Below, piece by piece: positions 35,255 to 47,334 of a DNA stretch of 64,000 nucleotides. Location: positions 3,675,001 to 3,739,000 of the forward strand of contig JAITYX010000028.1 in assembly GCA_021018815.1 (NCBI GenBank), written 5' to 3'. A program made the position numbers and the translations under genes. Position 1 is the first letter of the stretch, and the number at the start of each line of letters is the position of its first letter. This DNA comes from Talinum fruticosum. Taxonomy: Eukaryota > Streptophyta > Magnoliopsida > Caryophyllales > Talinaceae. Under the pieces are notes generated by a model. It was not told where the DNA came from. It saw only the letters and a program-made list of their open reading frames with translations, and searched no databases.

Positions 35255-36525
35255 CGAGCACGTCTACACACTAGAAGTGTCTAATATCGACCAAACTAGT
35301 TGGTATCATGATATCTATCAATATTTAGATAAACAAGAGTATTCATTGGACTCTACATCTAAAGCCCAACGAGCCAACATGATGTTGGCAGCCCAATTTT
35401 TCATTAATCAAGGGCAACTCTATGAGAAAACCAACACAGGGATTAGCTTACTTTGTGTCAACCAACATGAAGCAAAGTGGATCATGGTGGGGAATGTGGA
35501 CCATATATGAATGGGAAAATATTGGTTTAAAAGATTCAGAGACTTGGATACTAATGGTCAGCCATGGTAGCAGATCGTCATGAGTTTGTTAAGAAATGCC
35601 ATAATTGTCGGGTGTATGAAAATTTACGGAATTAACCACCATCATTTCTCACGACACTAGCATCACCTTGGCCATTCTCAATTTAGGGAATTGACATTAT
35701 TGACAAAGTGACCCCTAAGGAATGGGTGATCACGAATTTGTATTAGTACCAATTGACTACTTCACCAAGTGGGTAGAAGCAGCCTCTTATGTAACCTTGA
35801 CGTCGAAACAGCTTGCCAAGTTCATTACCCGAAACATCATTTGTCGTTATGGGGTGCTCCAAGAGTTAATTAGTGACCATGGTAGTCACTTCAAGAAGGA
35901 AGTAGCGGACCTATTGGACAAATACAAGATCAAACACCATAAGTCTTCTCCCTATCATCCTCGGACCAACAGAGCAATCAAGGTTGCTAAGAAGAACATT
36001 CGTAAAATAGTGGAGAAGATGGTTGTCAGCTATAAGGATTGGCCCGACAAGTTGCCCTTCGCTTTATGGGGCTATCGAACCTCTATTGGGACTTCTACGG
36101 GAGTAACCCCTACTCCCTAGTATATGGCATGGAAGCAGTCCTTCTAATACAGATTATCATTCCTTTGTTAAGGATCATTGCCGAGAGTCATATTCTAGAA
36201 GCGGCATGGGCTAAGGCATGCTTCGAAGAGTTAATATTGCTGGATGAGAAGCGCCTCAATGCGAGTACAAAATGTCCAAATATACTAGGCACGTATATCA
36301 AGGGCATTTAACAAGAAAGTCAAGCCTAAAAATCTGCAAATTGGAAACTTGGTCGTTAAGGAGATTAGGGCATCGATCTTAGATCCACGAGGAAAATTTA
36401 GGCCTAATTGGCAAGGTATATTTGTGCTTAGTCATATACTTGTCGGGCGGAGCAGATGAAATTAACCGATTTGGATGGTGAAGAGGTCTTTCAGTATACA
36501 AACTTGGATCAATTGAAGATATATT
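35255..36525 (+). pseudogene. pol: Gypsy integrase and polyprotein C-terminus (broken)
   Basis: The first segment (35277-35510) has SWYHDIYQYLDKQEY and RANMMLAAQFFINQGQLY, the region before the zinc-binding fold of Tat-type integrases. The second (35722-36120) carries the catalytic core: IDYFTKWVEAASYVT with the first Asp and LISDHGSHFKKEV with the second Asp. The expected catalytic Glu (in ...NGAVEAANKN... of relatives) is replaced by Lys in NRAIKVAKKN. A frameshift leads to LVYGMEAVLLIQI (36039-36311), then a broken tail ending NLDQLKIY and a stop near 36525. With frameshifts and no catalytic Glu it cannot integrate DNA. Confidence 0.9.
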
Positions 36526-36984
36526 AGGTTTAGCATGATCCTAAACAACGGCCCAAGCTTGGCCCAACCATGCCACGCCATGGCGGGCGTCGGCCACCAC
36601 CTGGACAACGAGTGGTCGGCTGGACCGAACAATCTCCCTTTATTTTCCTTTATCTCTGTAATTGTTTACTTTGAACGGTCCAATTAAGCGATCCGTGTAA
36701 TCAATTCTTTAATTATGTCAATTAATTTTCAAATTGACGGTCCATTTAGACGGTCCAATTTATTTATACCTAAAGGTGAGTGATAAAAAACATAATAAAC
36801 CATAAAAGTGACCATAAAACTTACTTTTTATTTAATAAAAGGTAGTCGACTACTTACTCGAATACATAGCTAATAAAAGTAAAATAAAACAAGCATACTA
36901 CTTATGAAAAATAAATTGTTCTAAAGTGGCAAAACTATTCTTTTATTCCTTCCTAAAAAAATCCATCAAAAAGATTTTTTTTTT
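36526..36984. other. Spacer between gypsy pol and the antisense gene end
   Basis: AT-rich, with imperfect repeats of CGGTCCAATTTA-type sequence at 36675-36760. No gene is seen. Confidence 0.4.
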
Positions 36985-39900
36985 AGCCCTAGTCTATTTT
37001 CACTTTCTTCCCTTTTGGGTCACTAGACTCGGTTCCATCATCTTGGGTACGCTTCTTTAGCTCCTCAATTCTGTGGGCTCTCCTTTCTTCCACTTCTTTG
37101 GCTTCGATTCTCTTCGCGGGCACGCTCATCTATCCGAGGGTTTGCTTCGCGAATTAGGAGTGGTGCAACAAGCAGGGACAGACTTCTTGGGGATCCATCT
37201 CTCGAGCTCTCAATGCCTTGCGACGTTGGGGATCAACTTCTATTATCCACTCCTGATAATATGGAGATACGGTAGTAGTAGGTTTGCCTATAGGTTTCAG
37301 CAGCCTTGGCGGAGTTCATCCAAGTATCCAGGCCACGACTTCGCTTGCATAGGGTTGCCAAATCCTTCAAATAGTTCAAAGGTAGCAGACTAGATGCGAT
37401 CTAGAAGGGGAATCACTTGTTCTCTTCCCATTTGTCTCAACACATGATCAGGGAAGTAATAGGTGCTGGTTTTAGACCCAGCAGGCGTACAAAAGGATAC
37501 TCGCCCGGTCCGTGTCCCGAATTGGGACACTTTCCAAGTGTACAATGTACCATACTATGTCATTACTATGATTCCTAAGGTACTCCTCCCACCAGGAAGT
37601 AGGGTGATTAGTTACCACCTGTACCCATTTTCGCTAACGAAATGTATCGCCAAGTATGTGTCCACATCCGTGGGAGCTCGAATCGGTTTTAGATGCTCCA
37701 TTAACAAAATCTGCACACCTTAGATAATAAAAAATAAGTGTCTTACATGGTCAAAATTTAACCTTTCTTTAAGACCCAATAAGAGTAAAATAAAAATAAT
37801 TTTAAAAAATGCGAAGTAGCAAAAGATGAAAAAATAAAGACTTTCGGTGTGAATCGGAGGCGCTTCAGCCTCGACGACGTTAGACAACCGCCTTATGATC
37901 GATGTCGCCAACCGGTCCACACCATTTGGTCTCGTCGACCGTTATCCGCTTACTCGCAACAACAAAGGGCTCCCAAGCAAAGTCTTCCTCCGGATCAACC
38001 TCAACTCGGTCTAAGCCTATTATAGATTCAAGCAACTATCGGCGGTGTCAAGGAACAATAATTCTCCAGTCGCTTAACTAAGCACGGTAGTGTCGCGAGC
38101 GCCATATCCCCGCGGCCTCCTACCGAGCAGGAAACCACCTATCGGGCGTGTGATAATTACTCATCATCTCGGGATAATGATAGCCTCGGAGAATGCATAC
38201 ATCCGGCGATAATGTTTCATCATTTTCATCAGATTCACTCGATTTTCGATATGAATCCACCATAGATTCCTATTGCTCGGTTTCAGTAGAGATTTGTAGA
38301 TCTTGCGCAGATTTTCGGAAGATTTGGGAATGATAGGTTTTGCACGCCATTGGATGCCCAAGTATAGCATCAAACTCTTTAGGAAAAGGGAACAACTCCT
38401 TATCCCCAAACTTGAAAATGTGGTGATGATGATCCCAGTAGGCCACAACAGGCTTTAAGAAAGTCCAATAGACTTTTACTTGGCGGATGCTAAATAAAGT
38501 GTTCGGTCCATATTGTGACAAACCTACTCTTTCCGTATTTGTCATCTCATGAATCCAACGAGATAAATCGTTCATGAAATTCATTTTAGAATGAAGTTAA
38601 AAGCACCGAGGAATTTTCTTTGATTTGCGGAAGAATATGCCAAATACTGGAGTCTGCCAGACACATGGGTTTTCTTGGGTGGCAAGCATTGGCCGAGCCC
38701 TGCACCAGCTCGGTTCACCTTTTCCCTATACTTGAGCCACTATTTATCTTTATCTCAGCTCGTTTCGCGCACGCCATATTATTTTTTGACCATGCACTTA
38801 AGAATTCCCATTTTTATTTTTATTATTTTCTTTTGGGAGGAATGGGGGATAGTGCAGAATATTTTTTCCGATTTGTCTTTGTAATTTTCCGTAAGAATTT
38901 TTCTTCATATATAACAAAAGAACGCATTTTTAAAATCGAGTCTTTAACATTCCATCTCATTGCATACAAGTCACAATCTTACAAGGGATTCACTAATCGT
39001 CGCCATCGGAAGCTCATCAAAGATATAGTTCCCGAAGTCCTCCAAGACGGACGTGGAAAATCGACCGTCTCCACCACCTCGAGAAGAGCTACCTCCATTA
39101 TCCTAAGAGTGACCATGAGAAGGTCCACTGTAAGAAGCCCGGTGGAAGTGAAGTGGGTTCTCGTGATGATCAAAGGCTTGAAGAGGTAGGATGTTCACAC
39201 TCTCTTCAGCAAAGTTAGGCCCTGCGCCGGAAGAACTAGGCCCCGTGGTGCCCGGTCCTACTCGAAGTACTCCGATAATGAGCATGTCCTCGAAGAACGC
39301 CGAGAGGTACTCGCTCTAGATGTACCACCGAAAGAGGCTTGTTGGCTAGATGTATGTGCTTGTACCCCTGGTCCACCAAGGAAACCTCCTGATGAAGACG
39401 CTCTAGATCGACGCCTCTACAAAAATAACTGAGCAATTAGCACACCCACTAAAAGCTCAAAACAGCTTAGCATTTCACTAACTAAAGACTCACCCGGAAG
39501 GTTTGGAAAGTCCTTCTAGTAAGGAAGTCTCGGATCCCCTAAGAGTAGATTGAAGTATGATGGACATGGTTTGAGATTGCTCCCGAACGTACTACAAAAT
39601 TTATTCAATGGTAGCAAAATACTTTTAGCATGCAACTAAAAGTAACGAGCATGAAACTCTTACCCCTCGCCAGTTTCTTAGGAAAGGATGCCCAACACAT
39701 TCTTCCTCGGGGATTTCAAGAATCCTTACTTAACGGGGAGATTCCCTAGGTTGAGTAACATCCAAATCAAGACTTGGAATGTGGATATCCTCCGTAAGCT
39801 ACCAAAAGATGAAGTTAATTTCCATACAAGAAATTTAACTACACGTAAGAGAGAAACAAGTGGAAACTCAGTCATAATCCTTCCCACATGGTATGCATAG

Positions 39901-41563
39901 GATGTGTATAAATTTAAGAACTGGGTATAAGGATACCCGATGGTCGCTTCCACTTGCTCTTGTTGGGAAAGAAAGAGAAGGTAAAACATGGTTGGTGGTG
40001 GATCAAAAGGAACAAACAGAGGCCATGTGTTGTCACGGATTTGTAGTGTGACTCTCACCAAGGTACCAATAGAACGCAAAAGGACCCTCAAATAAGATCC
40101 TCCTTTCACTCAACTCTCATTCAATAATTACACTTAAAGGGAGTTGGAGTTGAGCCCAAGGATGAAAGTTGGCCTGCACATACAGGATTCTTAAGGAGAC
40201 GAGCATGCAAAAGTGAAAAACAACAAGAAAAAGGGCATAGAATGCGTTTATCCAAGGCTGGCATGGCCCACAACCAAGCCTACAAGGTCCACCACAGGCA
40301 GTGGGCAGTGGCAGCCAACTAAATAGTGAAGCAAAAATTTTCTAGGCACTTTTTGAGGTAATTTTGAGCCTAAAAGTGGCATACCGAAGTTACACAGTTG
40401 AGAGCGGATCTCAAGAAGCCTATGTCATGCATCTTGGGCCATTGAAAATAGATTCTAGCCCATGTTACGGAGGCCGAAACGTGGGATGATTCGTTGAGTC
40501 GGGAGAAAGGTGAAGGAAATATTCGTACAACCATGGCTATATTTTCCAAACCAAGTAAGATTTTTATTCGCACAAGATAAAAATACATTGGAAATAAGTG
40601 AAGAATTAGAGCATACCTCGATGATCTTCCACAAGCCACATAGTGCAAGATAGTTGGTCAAGTCTATCTCGGGTTTAATGTGTCGCACACCGGCAAGGAT
40701 GCCCCTTATGAGCCAACCGTACGCGGGATCACCCCGGTTAAGCTCCTTTATTTTATCGAGATCTGCTAAGTTTACCAAATAGTGAATGTGAACCTTAGAG
40801 GCTTGGCCAGAAAAGAGTATCGTGCTCAATAAGTGAGCAAGCACAATACGGACTTGTTGTTGTGAAGAATGTCAGTCCCAAGACCTAACATCCTCAAAAG
40901 CCTAAAAAGAATGGTATATTTAAAGAAGTTTTCCCGAGGAAACCTACTAGCCATTAGACCAAAGAGATGACGAAGCCAGTCATGATCTTTATACAAATTC
41001 CGGTCATAGACTAGAGGCTCCCCGAGAAGCCCAAACCGGATAAAACAAAGCAAAGTCAAAAGGAGTAATAGTCATTTCCCGAAGGGAAGGTGGAAAGCAT
41101 TAGTGGTATCCCAAAAGCGCTCACCGATATCCCTAATGGGATCCTGCTCTCTTTTGACACAAAGATGGTTTAAAGCAATAAAGAGAGAACCAAACCTAGC
41201 ATTATGCATGACATCTTTAAGAGGATAGTGCATCTTTCTACATGTCTCCATGAATTCGTGTACGGCTCCACTACTTCGAATCGAGCCTTTACGTAAGACA
41301 AAAATCCAACAAGATTTTTAGTAGAAGAACTACTCTAAGTGAGCAAAAGTAGAAGCTTAAGCCAACTAGCTTACCGAAGGAGTAATGGCAAGCGAAGAGA
41401 CATGGTTTTCAGCCTCCACCAAGAGGTCATTTGGATTCCATTTGTTGTGAGGACGCCGTTCCTGTTCCAGGAAGTTATCTTGGACTAACTTCTCAGCCCT
41501 TGTCCTCCCGGTAGGATGAGCCTTTCTTCTAGACATCTTTAAAGAGAAGATTTTAAAAACCAA
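36985..41563 (-). pseudogene. Antisense gene of Retand-like element, plant-mobile-domain-like (broken, probably spliced)
   Basis: Opposite to pol, the minus strand holds a chain of coding segments in consistent order. It begins at 41563 or 41536 with MSRRKAHPTGRTRAEKL. Next, at about 41270-41080, come FGSLFIALNHLC and IGERFWDTTNAFHLPFG, like the plant mobile domain. Then follow 41059-40826, 40844-40618 (GWLIRGILAGVRHI), 40109-39900 (MKGGSYLRVLLRS) and 38584-38270 (FKFGDKELFPFPKEFDAILG). The acidic/basic tail at 37270-36985 has ERAHRIEELKKRTQDDGTES. Splice-like donors occur at 41374 (CG then GTAAGC) and 40618 (GAG then GTATGC). Frameshifts interrupt it. Its role in the element is unknown. Confidence 0.7.
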
Positions 41564-42326
41564 CTAGTTTTCAATAAGAGCAAAGCAAGAATACAACAAG
41601 GAGTAAGAGCTAGAATGCAAGAGAGAAGTAAATGAAGTGTGTGCAAAATGAACACACTAAGTTCCCCTTTTATAGATCCATTCGGTCAATCCAAGCCAAG
41701 CATACAAGACAAGAGTCAAAAAAGGAAAGTTATACTAAGGGAATCCGGCAGAAGCACGCTGTGGCTAAGCTCGCCAAAGGTCGGTCGACGTCGACCATGA
41801 AGAGAGGTAGTGTCCCGTCAAGGCGGCCTTGCAACCCTAGCTGGTGAGGTAGCTTGTGAAGTCTCATCAAGCACAGCAAGTGGATGTTTGGCACCATATG
41901 CATACAAGTGGGAGCTCTTGGACCCACCAAATCGGCTTTTTCGTAAAAGATTTTCAATCTATTTTCGATCGAATTATTCAAGTAAAACACTAAACTTTCG
42001 TCAATATGATTATCCACTAACAAGCATGTTAGTACGAGTAGGTTATCGAGGCCAAGCTTCATATCAAAGACGATCAAAGTTTTCAGCATCAAACTTTACC
42101 AAGCTTTAGGCTCTAATCAAGCCAAGTTTAGGATTTTCTTACCGCGCTTTAGAATGCATGCATCGCGATCAAGTCCAAGCCCTGTCTTTGGCTCATGTTC
42201 AACGACAACCAATTCCGGACACCACGACAATCAATATTAAAATCACCGTGCGGAATCGAGGTAATTATCATTTAGTGTCTACTTTGACCCTCTATCTTTC
42301 GGACTCAGTCAATGTGGGGCTTGACT
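41564..42326. other. Gypsy 3' untranslated region, antisense-gene promoter side
   Basis: This lies between the start of the antisense gene and the 3' LTR. On the minus strand a CCTTTTATAGATCC-mirroring TATAAA (near 41670) sits about 110-130 bp upstream of the antisense start and may be its TATA box. Degenerate CAAGTTTAGG-type repeats at 42050-42150 recall the array at 25808-26109. The end holds a GTGGGG-containing tract before the LTR. Confidence 0.4.
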
Positions 42327-44397
42327 CGTAGACACCTAAAATGTGTCGTCCCTTATGTCCTTTAATTCTATATTTTATATTGTTGGCTCGATGATGAAAT
42401 CTCGAGCCTCGTTTGAGGATTTGGATCATGGACTGAATTTGATTGGTGCGATGGAAGCCGATAAACCACAAAGAACCCCCAACACCAAATAAATAGCCCT
42501 TTACCTTGGGTCAGTCCAAAATCCATTTTACTTTCGAACGGTCCAAGTCGAGCCAGGCCTTCGAGAGACGGCGGAGTCCAGTGTCGCATATCGGGAAATT
42601 TCAAGCTTAAATTCTACATTTCACTTTTATCTAATTAGACACGGAGATGAAAACCTCAAGATGACGTTAGGTGTCACATTTCATGATCACAAGTATCAAA
42701 GCGTTGCATTTAAGCTTCAAAACAATCCGCCCGAGACTAGGAGCTTCCTCCCTCAAAACGTCACCGTATGGTCGGCGCCCCTACCTGGATATTTTAAGTG
42801 AAATGCCGCATTTTGGCCAAGAGACTCCCTTTAAGGGCACAAAACCTTAGGCATCCCCGAGTGACTAGCGCCCCAGACCAGGATTTTATCCGGTCTTATC
42901 ACTTCATTTTGGTCCGATTTTTTGTTGCCATTTTTGTTTAGCTTTGGAGGGCCGACCAAGGGCAAACCCTAGGTCATTTGTGACCTAGACCTCTCCCATA
43001 AAGAGTCGTGGCTCTCATTTCAAGCACGGCTTATTTCCTTAGCATTACGCCGCTAAACTAAGCTCAAGATGACCTTTTTCCTTAGCGCTACACTGCCGAA
43101 TCTTAACCTTTAATGGCTTCGACCTATGCGTCACGCTGCCAAAACAGATTCATACAGACTTATCTCCTTAACGTTACACTACCGAAATTCGACTAAGAGC
43201 TACTGAATACTCCCTTTTGTATTTTGATATCTCGGTCCTTTTTCAACTTATTTCCACTCTATTCTTTATCCTTACCACATCCGAACCAGAATACTTCATC
43301 ATCAACCTTCTTACCTACACTCAAAACTCACAAAAAGCCTCTTTCCTTGATTCACCGTCGTCTCATAACTAGATCCAAGTGCGGAGATCCAAATCGGCAG
43401 GTGGGACAACCTGAAGGCATCGATTCAGCCTTAAAACGGTTATTTATTTTATGTTTTTTAATCGCTTTCCGTATTGTGGAAAAGAGTTATATCGCTTTTA
43501 TTTCATACCCGCCCAATGTAATCTTTTAAGTTTTGCTTTTATTTTCTTTACCGCTTTCCTTTTATTTGCTTTTTATCGTTTTCTTTCATGTTTTGGTTGC
43601 TTTGATTTCATGTAGCATTTTGTTTGCTTGTGTTTAGTACATTATTTTAATTCACTACTCAAATTAGTAATGCTCATCTTCGGACGGGCGTAACGAAAGG
43701 GCTTATCCCTACGTTTCGTACCCTTGCCCCCGAATCCAATTCTCGGTTCTAGACCGACGGAGTCACCTTTTAGCCTTTCATTCTTAGTCTTTCCATACTA
43801 CGATTGGAAGAGCAAATTTTATATATTATGTTTTTATTAGTTTTTTCTCCTCAAAGCCGATCGGTGACTCCTCTTTTTGCTTTATTTATATTCAAATTGC
43901 ACCTCGACTTTTCTCGATCGCAGGTAAAAAATTTAGAATTTCCGAACTCGTTAGCCAGGCCAAAGCCTAAGCCTGATTTCTTCAATCATGGCTCGTGGTT
44001 GGTGCCCCGATCTGCGATGTGCTGGCTTCGACCAGCACCGAATGGTCGATGGCCATGGCTTAGGTCCAAACCGGTGTTTTCATACCAGTTTAGCCCTAAA
44101 GCCTCACGGCAGGTTTGAAACACTAATTTTATTTATTTCATTCAGTTAAGAAATAATTTCGAAACTAATTTTTAAAACAAAATAATTAATAAAGCCGCCA
44201 ATCAATTTGATTTAATCTTTAACTTAATATAATAAAATTCGAAACTCTAAATAAGAGGTCAATCCCCACTTTCAAAAATCAATCTTCAAAACCCTAAAAT
44301 TATTTCCAACCCCTTTTTCTCTCTTCAAAAACCGGAACGCCAATTCGTGGGGAAACTCAGCTCCCGGGCGGGTGTCCCGCCAGGCGTGGTTCCTACA
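42327..44397 (+). repeat. 3' LTR of the Retand-like element (~2071 bp)
   Basis: It starts (C)GTAGACACCTAAAATGTG and ends GGTTCCTACA, followed by the duplication CTGTG. It is co-linear with 29729-30282 and 34320-35253, and more distantly with 26672-28616. Confidence 0.88.
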
Positions 44398-44700
44398 CTG
44401 TGGCTAGGTTTTTTACCGATGGATATACCCTTTGAACGTTTTATGAAAATTCTCAAAGGATATGTTAGAAATCGGTACCCATAGGAAAGGTGCATTGTTG
44501 AGGCATACACAGTTGAAGAGTGTGTTGAGTTCTACTGTGAATACTACCCCCAAATGGAAGTTGTTGGTATTTAAAAATATCGATTTATGGGGAAGATCAT
44601 TGGGCATGGGAAACCGAACAATTTCCTGTAACAAATCGGTGGTCGATGTGGATCAAAAGGAGTAAGTTGTCCAATGGAAGGGGAGAAATCTTTTCAGGTA
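44398..44700 (+). pseudogene. TNP2-like CACTA transposase, C-terminal part (broken)
   Basis: After the right CTGTG copy the frame resumes as C-G-stop-VFYRWIYPFERFMKILKGYVRNRY. This matches the YPFERFMKxLKGYVRNR box that directly follows the LxxEVQxCGPVxxRWM region in TNP2 proteins. Further on is IVEAYTVEECVEFYCEY. It continues the protein that stops at 29728 with REVQFC, which proves that the two fragments were one gene. Confidence 0.85.
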
Positions 44701-44724
44701 AACAACTTGTTTATATGCTTGTCT

Positions 44725-44833
44725 TTTGCTATTCTCGAGTCCTGCTTCTCAACTTGGATTTTTGGTATAAAATCGACTCAAGTGTTTTATACCATGAAGT
44801 TTCAAGTTGAGATTCGGAGCGAGAATAGCAAAT
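44725..44833. repeat. Stem-loop in CACTA 3' part
   Basis: TTTTGCTATTCTCG at 44726 pairs with CGAGAATAGCAAATA at 44820. The arms are about 50 bases with a few mismatches, and the loop is short. Confidence 0.75.
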
Positions 44834-45654
44834 AATGTTAGCATTGATGTCCTTTTTAATTTATGATCCTTCTATGTTTGTTCTGTTTCTTGTGGAAAAG
44901 TTGTTACTTAACACTTTCCTCAGTTTTAAGCATATGTTGTCTAGGCTACTGCTTCAAGAACTCGAATCAAGCAATATAGTCATAAGACAAGCATCACTTT
45001 GGGTAAATATGGGACCATGCTTGCTTTTTCAGTATTTCCAGTAACTCATGCTTATTTTTTTGTATTTCTTACCCTAACACTTTCCTGTAGCAGATCATTA
45101 TTTGATACGGATCAAAAGGACTAAGTTATCTAATGGAATGGGAGAAAGTAGCAAAATTATTGATTTTTCGATCAATACATTATTCAAGACATGGGACCTT
45201 AACAAAGGAAATTGAGAAAGTTGGTGATATCTCCTACTTGTTGTACTCCTTTTTGTATTTGTACCAAAAAGTTTATCTCTTGGTCTTGAAACTTTTTATA
45301 TAAATGATTTCAGTATTTATGCCCAAAGGTTCATCTCCTGGTCTTGGAACCTTTTGGTATAAATGGTTTCGGTTTCTCTACCAAAAAGCTCCATCCCTTT
45401 GTCTTGAAATTTTTTGTATAGATCACTTGTTTAGCATAAATATGGTACTCCTTATATTGTAATGTATTTGCTAAAAGTTTGTGAAACATGGAACTATTGT
45501 GGTTGCAAAAATGTGTAAAATTTGTTGTGAAACAAGTAATGTTGTTGGTAGTTTGTTGTATAAATTGTTGTGTGGTTGTACCGTGTGTCTATTCTATTTG
45601 TATCATTGTATATGGGGTACGAAAAACGAAAAAAGTTATAAAAAAATTTCAGAA
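44834..45654 (+). other. CACTA 3' non-coding region
   Basis: It shares TATGTTGTCTAGGCTAC...CAAGCAATATAGT with 18580-18630 of the other CACTA element and a TTGTTGTATAA...TTGTG block before the subterminal repeats. No gene is supported; the ORFs at 44835 and 45481 lack family features. Confidence 0.45.
45255..45426. repeat. Three ~58-bp tandem repeats in CACTA 3' part
   Basis: Imperfect copies start at 45255, 45313 and 45372, each with CCAAAAAG or CCCAAAGG, then TCTTGGTCTTGAAACTTTTT-like sequence. Confidence 0.8.
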
Positions 45655-45991
45655 TATTACTACGGTTCTTAAGTAAGAATTGTAGTAATAGGTCCGAGGC
45701 TTAAATTTTGGCCAAAAATGGGGGTGTTGGGTAAAGACCTATTACTACGGTTTTTACATATGAATTGTAGTTATAAGTAAACCTATTACTATGGTTGTTC
45801 GGTTAAAACCTTGTAATAGGTTGTCTTTTACTATGATTTTTCATATAAACCGTAGTAATAGGTGATCTTTTATTACAGTTTTGAACCATAGTAAAAGATG
45901 TCCATCTACAATTAGGGCCACATATACAACGTCGGATAACCATAGTAAAAGGTCTTTTGGAACGTAGTAAAAAATGGTTCTCGTATTATTG
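45655..45991. repeat. CACTA subterminal repeats and decayed right end
   Basis: Alternating copies of TTACTACGGTT and CCGTAGTAATAGG, then AAAAAATGGTTCTCGTATTATTG at the edge. The design is the same as 18815-19117 but the motif has changed from GACGGTT to TACGGTT. Confidence 0.8.
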
Positions 45992-46513
45992 ACATAATTT
46001 TAATTCTGAAACTCTTTTTTGAGTTTCATCCAATTAAGTTTTGGGAAAAGAGTAAACTCACATATAGATTGCAAGGGATAACCAGATGGAGGAGAAAGAA
46101 CCACGCATAGTGAAGACATAGAAAGAGATTGATAAGAGATGTATATGCATATGATGAAATTGGAATATGTACAATCAGTAGAGACAAAGGGGAGCAAGAG
46201 GTAGAGGCTGAAGAATAGGAATTTCAAAGGCTATATTGTCTAACGACGATGATGGACATAACCCCCCAATCCCCAAAACATCTCTAGAGCTTCGCAATAA
46301 AAGAATAGTTTAATTTTTCAAAAATATATTTTTTATTTTCATATTAATCTCTTTTGTTAAGCTACTTTATTAGACTATTATTATTTTATTATTTATTTTG
46401 ATAACTTTTAATATGTCTTTATATGTTTATCTAAATTTAATCTATGACCTATTGATAATTTATTAAATTAATTTTGACATAAGTTACCTTCATGTCCGAC
46501 CATCAACAATGTA

Positions 46514-46741
46514 TACTCCGTCTTATATAAAATTAAGCCCCTCTTAGCATGTATGACTTTTACATTGCCAATTTATCCTTTTTGAAATATATTTTTTGAT
46601 AGAACTATTTTAAAAATATATTTCTTAATAACAAGAATCATAATTCCTCAATTAATTCTATTAAAAAATAATTCCTTGATTAAAAAAAACTACTGTTCTA
46701 ATTAACAAAAACAAATTTGTCAAAAACGGAGGAAGAAAGTA
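46514..46741. mobile_element. Possible Stowaway-like MITE (~225 bp)
   Basis: TA-CTCCGTC at 46514 and ACGGAGGAAGAAAG-TA ending near 46741 resemble the TA-CTCCxTCCGT ends of Stowaway/mariner MITEs. The ends are imperfect and the inside is AT-rich. Confidence 0.4.
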
Positions 46742-46803
46742 AATTTTCCCTGAACTCTCCATTTGGTTTTTTTTTTTTTACAATGTATTAATTAATTATT
46801 AAA

Positions 46804-46811
46804 TTATTATT

Positions 46812-46850
<39 letters not shown>
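46804..46850. repeat. (ATT/AAT)n microsatellite
   Basis: ATTATTATT followed by about 13 AAT units; the switch of strand makes it palindromic. Confidence 0.95.
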
Positions 46851-47334
46851 TTATATTATATATAAAAGGAAGAGGATTAAATTATTATATAACTTTCACT
46901 GACGAAATTTACCTTTCTTTTAGATTAAAAAGCAAGCTTATATCTATCAAAATATTGAAAATAATTCAATTAAACAGACAATTGTCAACTCTCTAATCTC
47001 TCTGTAGTTACCTATACCTACTCATGCGGCCATGCTTCAGCGGTTGCCTATTTGATCAATATAATTCCACTTACACTGAAACAAATCCACTCACAACGAT
47101 ACTCTTCAGTCTCCACTATCCATACTGTAGGAATGCTCTCTCAATTATACCATATTATCAAGAGTCCTCTCCCTTCCTTTGTTGAAAATAATTAATCGTG
47201 TAACTTATATAAAAATTGCACAATTATGTTATAATTCTTATCCTTAATTTTTTTCTTAAACTTATCATAATAAATAATGGACCTTTTATGGTGTATAATT
47301 TTGAATTGTGTTTCTTATCCCTCCTTAATAGCAC

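Larger units (their letters stand above)
29729..44397 (+). mobile_element. Ty3/gypsy Tat/Retand-like element with antisense gene, 14.7 kb including a nested LTR
   Basis: LTRs at 29729-35253 (interrupted, 3' truncated) and 42327-44397 flank a + strand integrase remnant and a long minus-strand gene. The 5-bp duplication CTGTG and the transposase frame restored across both junctions fix the boundaries. The primer site, gag, protease, RT and RNase H are missing: the 5' LTR runs straight into integrase at about 35255. An antisense gene between pol and the 3' LTR is characteristic of Retand/Tat-lineage elements. Confidence 0.87.
28622..45991 (+). mobile_element. Remnant of an autonomous CACTA element, split by a gypsy insertion
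   Basis: A TNP2-type transposase starts at 28622, is cut at 29728 and resumes at 44398 in register, and CACTA-type subterminal repeats end at 45991. Only 1.1 kb plus 1.6 kb of this span belongs to the CACTA element; the rest is the gypsy insertion. The left terminus is not found. The right terminus, reverse-complemented, reads CAATAATACGAGAACCATTT, a decayed form of the CACTA end seen at 14839. Confidence 0.8.

Noticed and set aside
38620..39189. 189-codon ORF on the + strand
   Set aside because: It lies opposite the antisense gene and has no recognisable domain or codon pattern.
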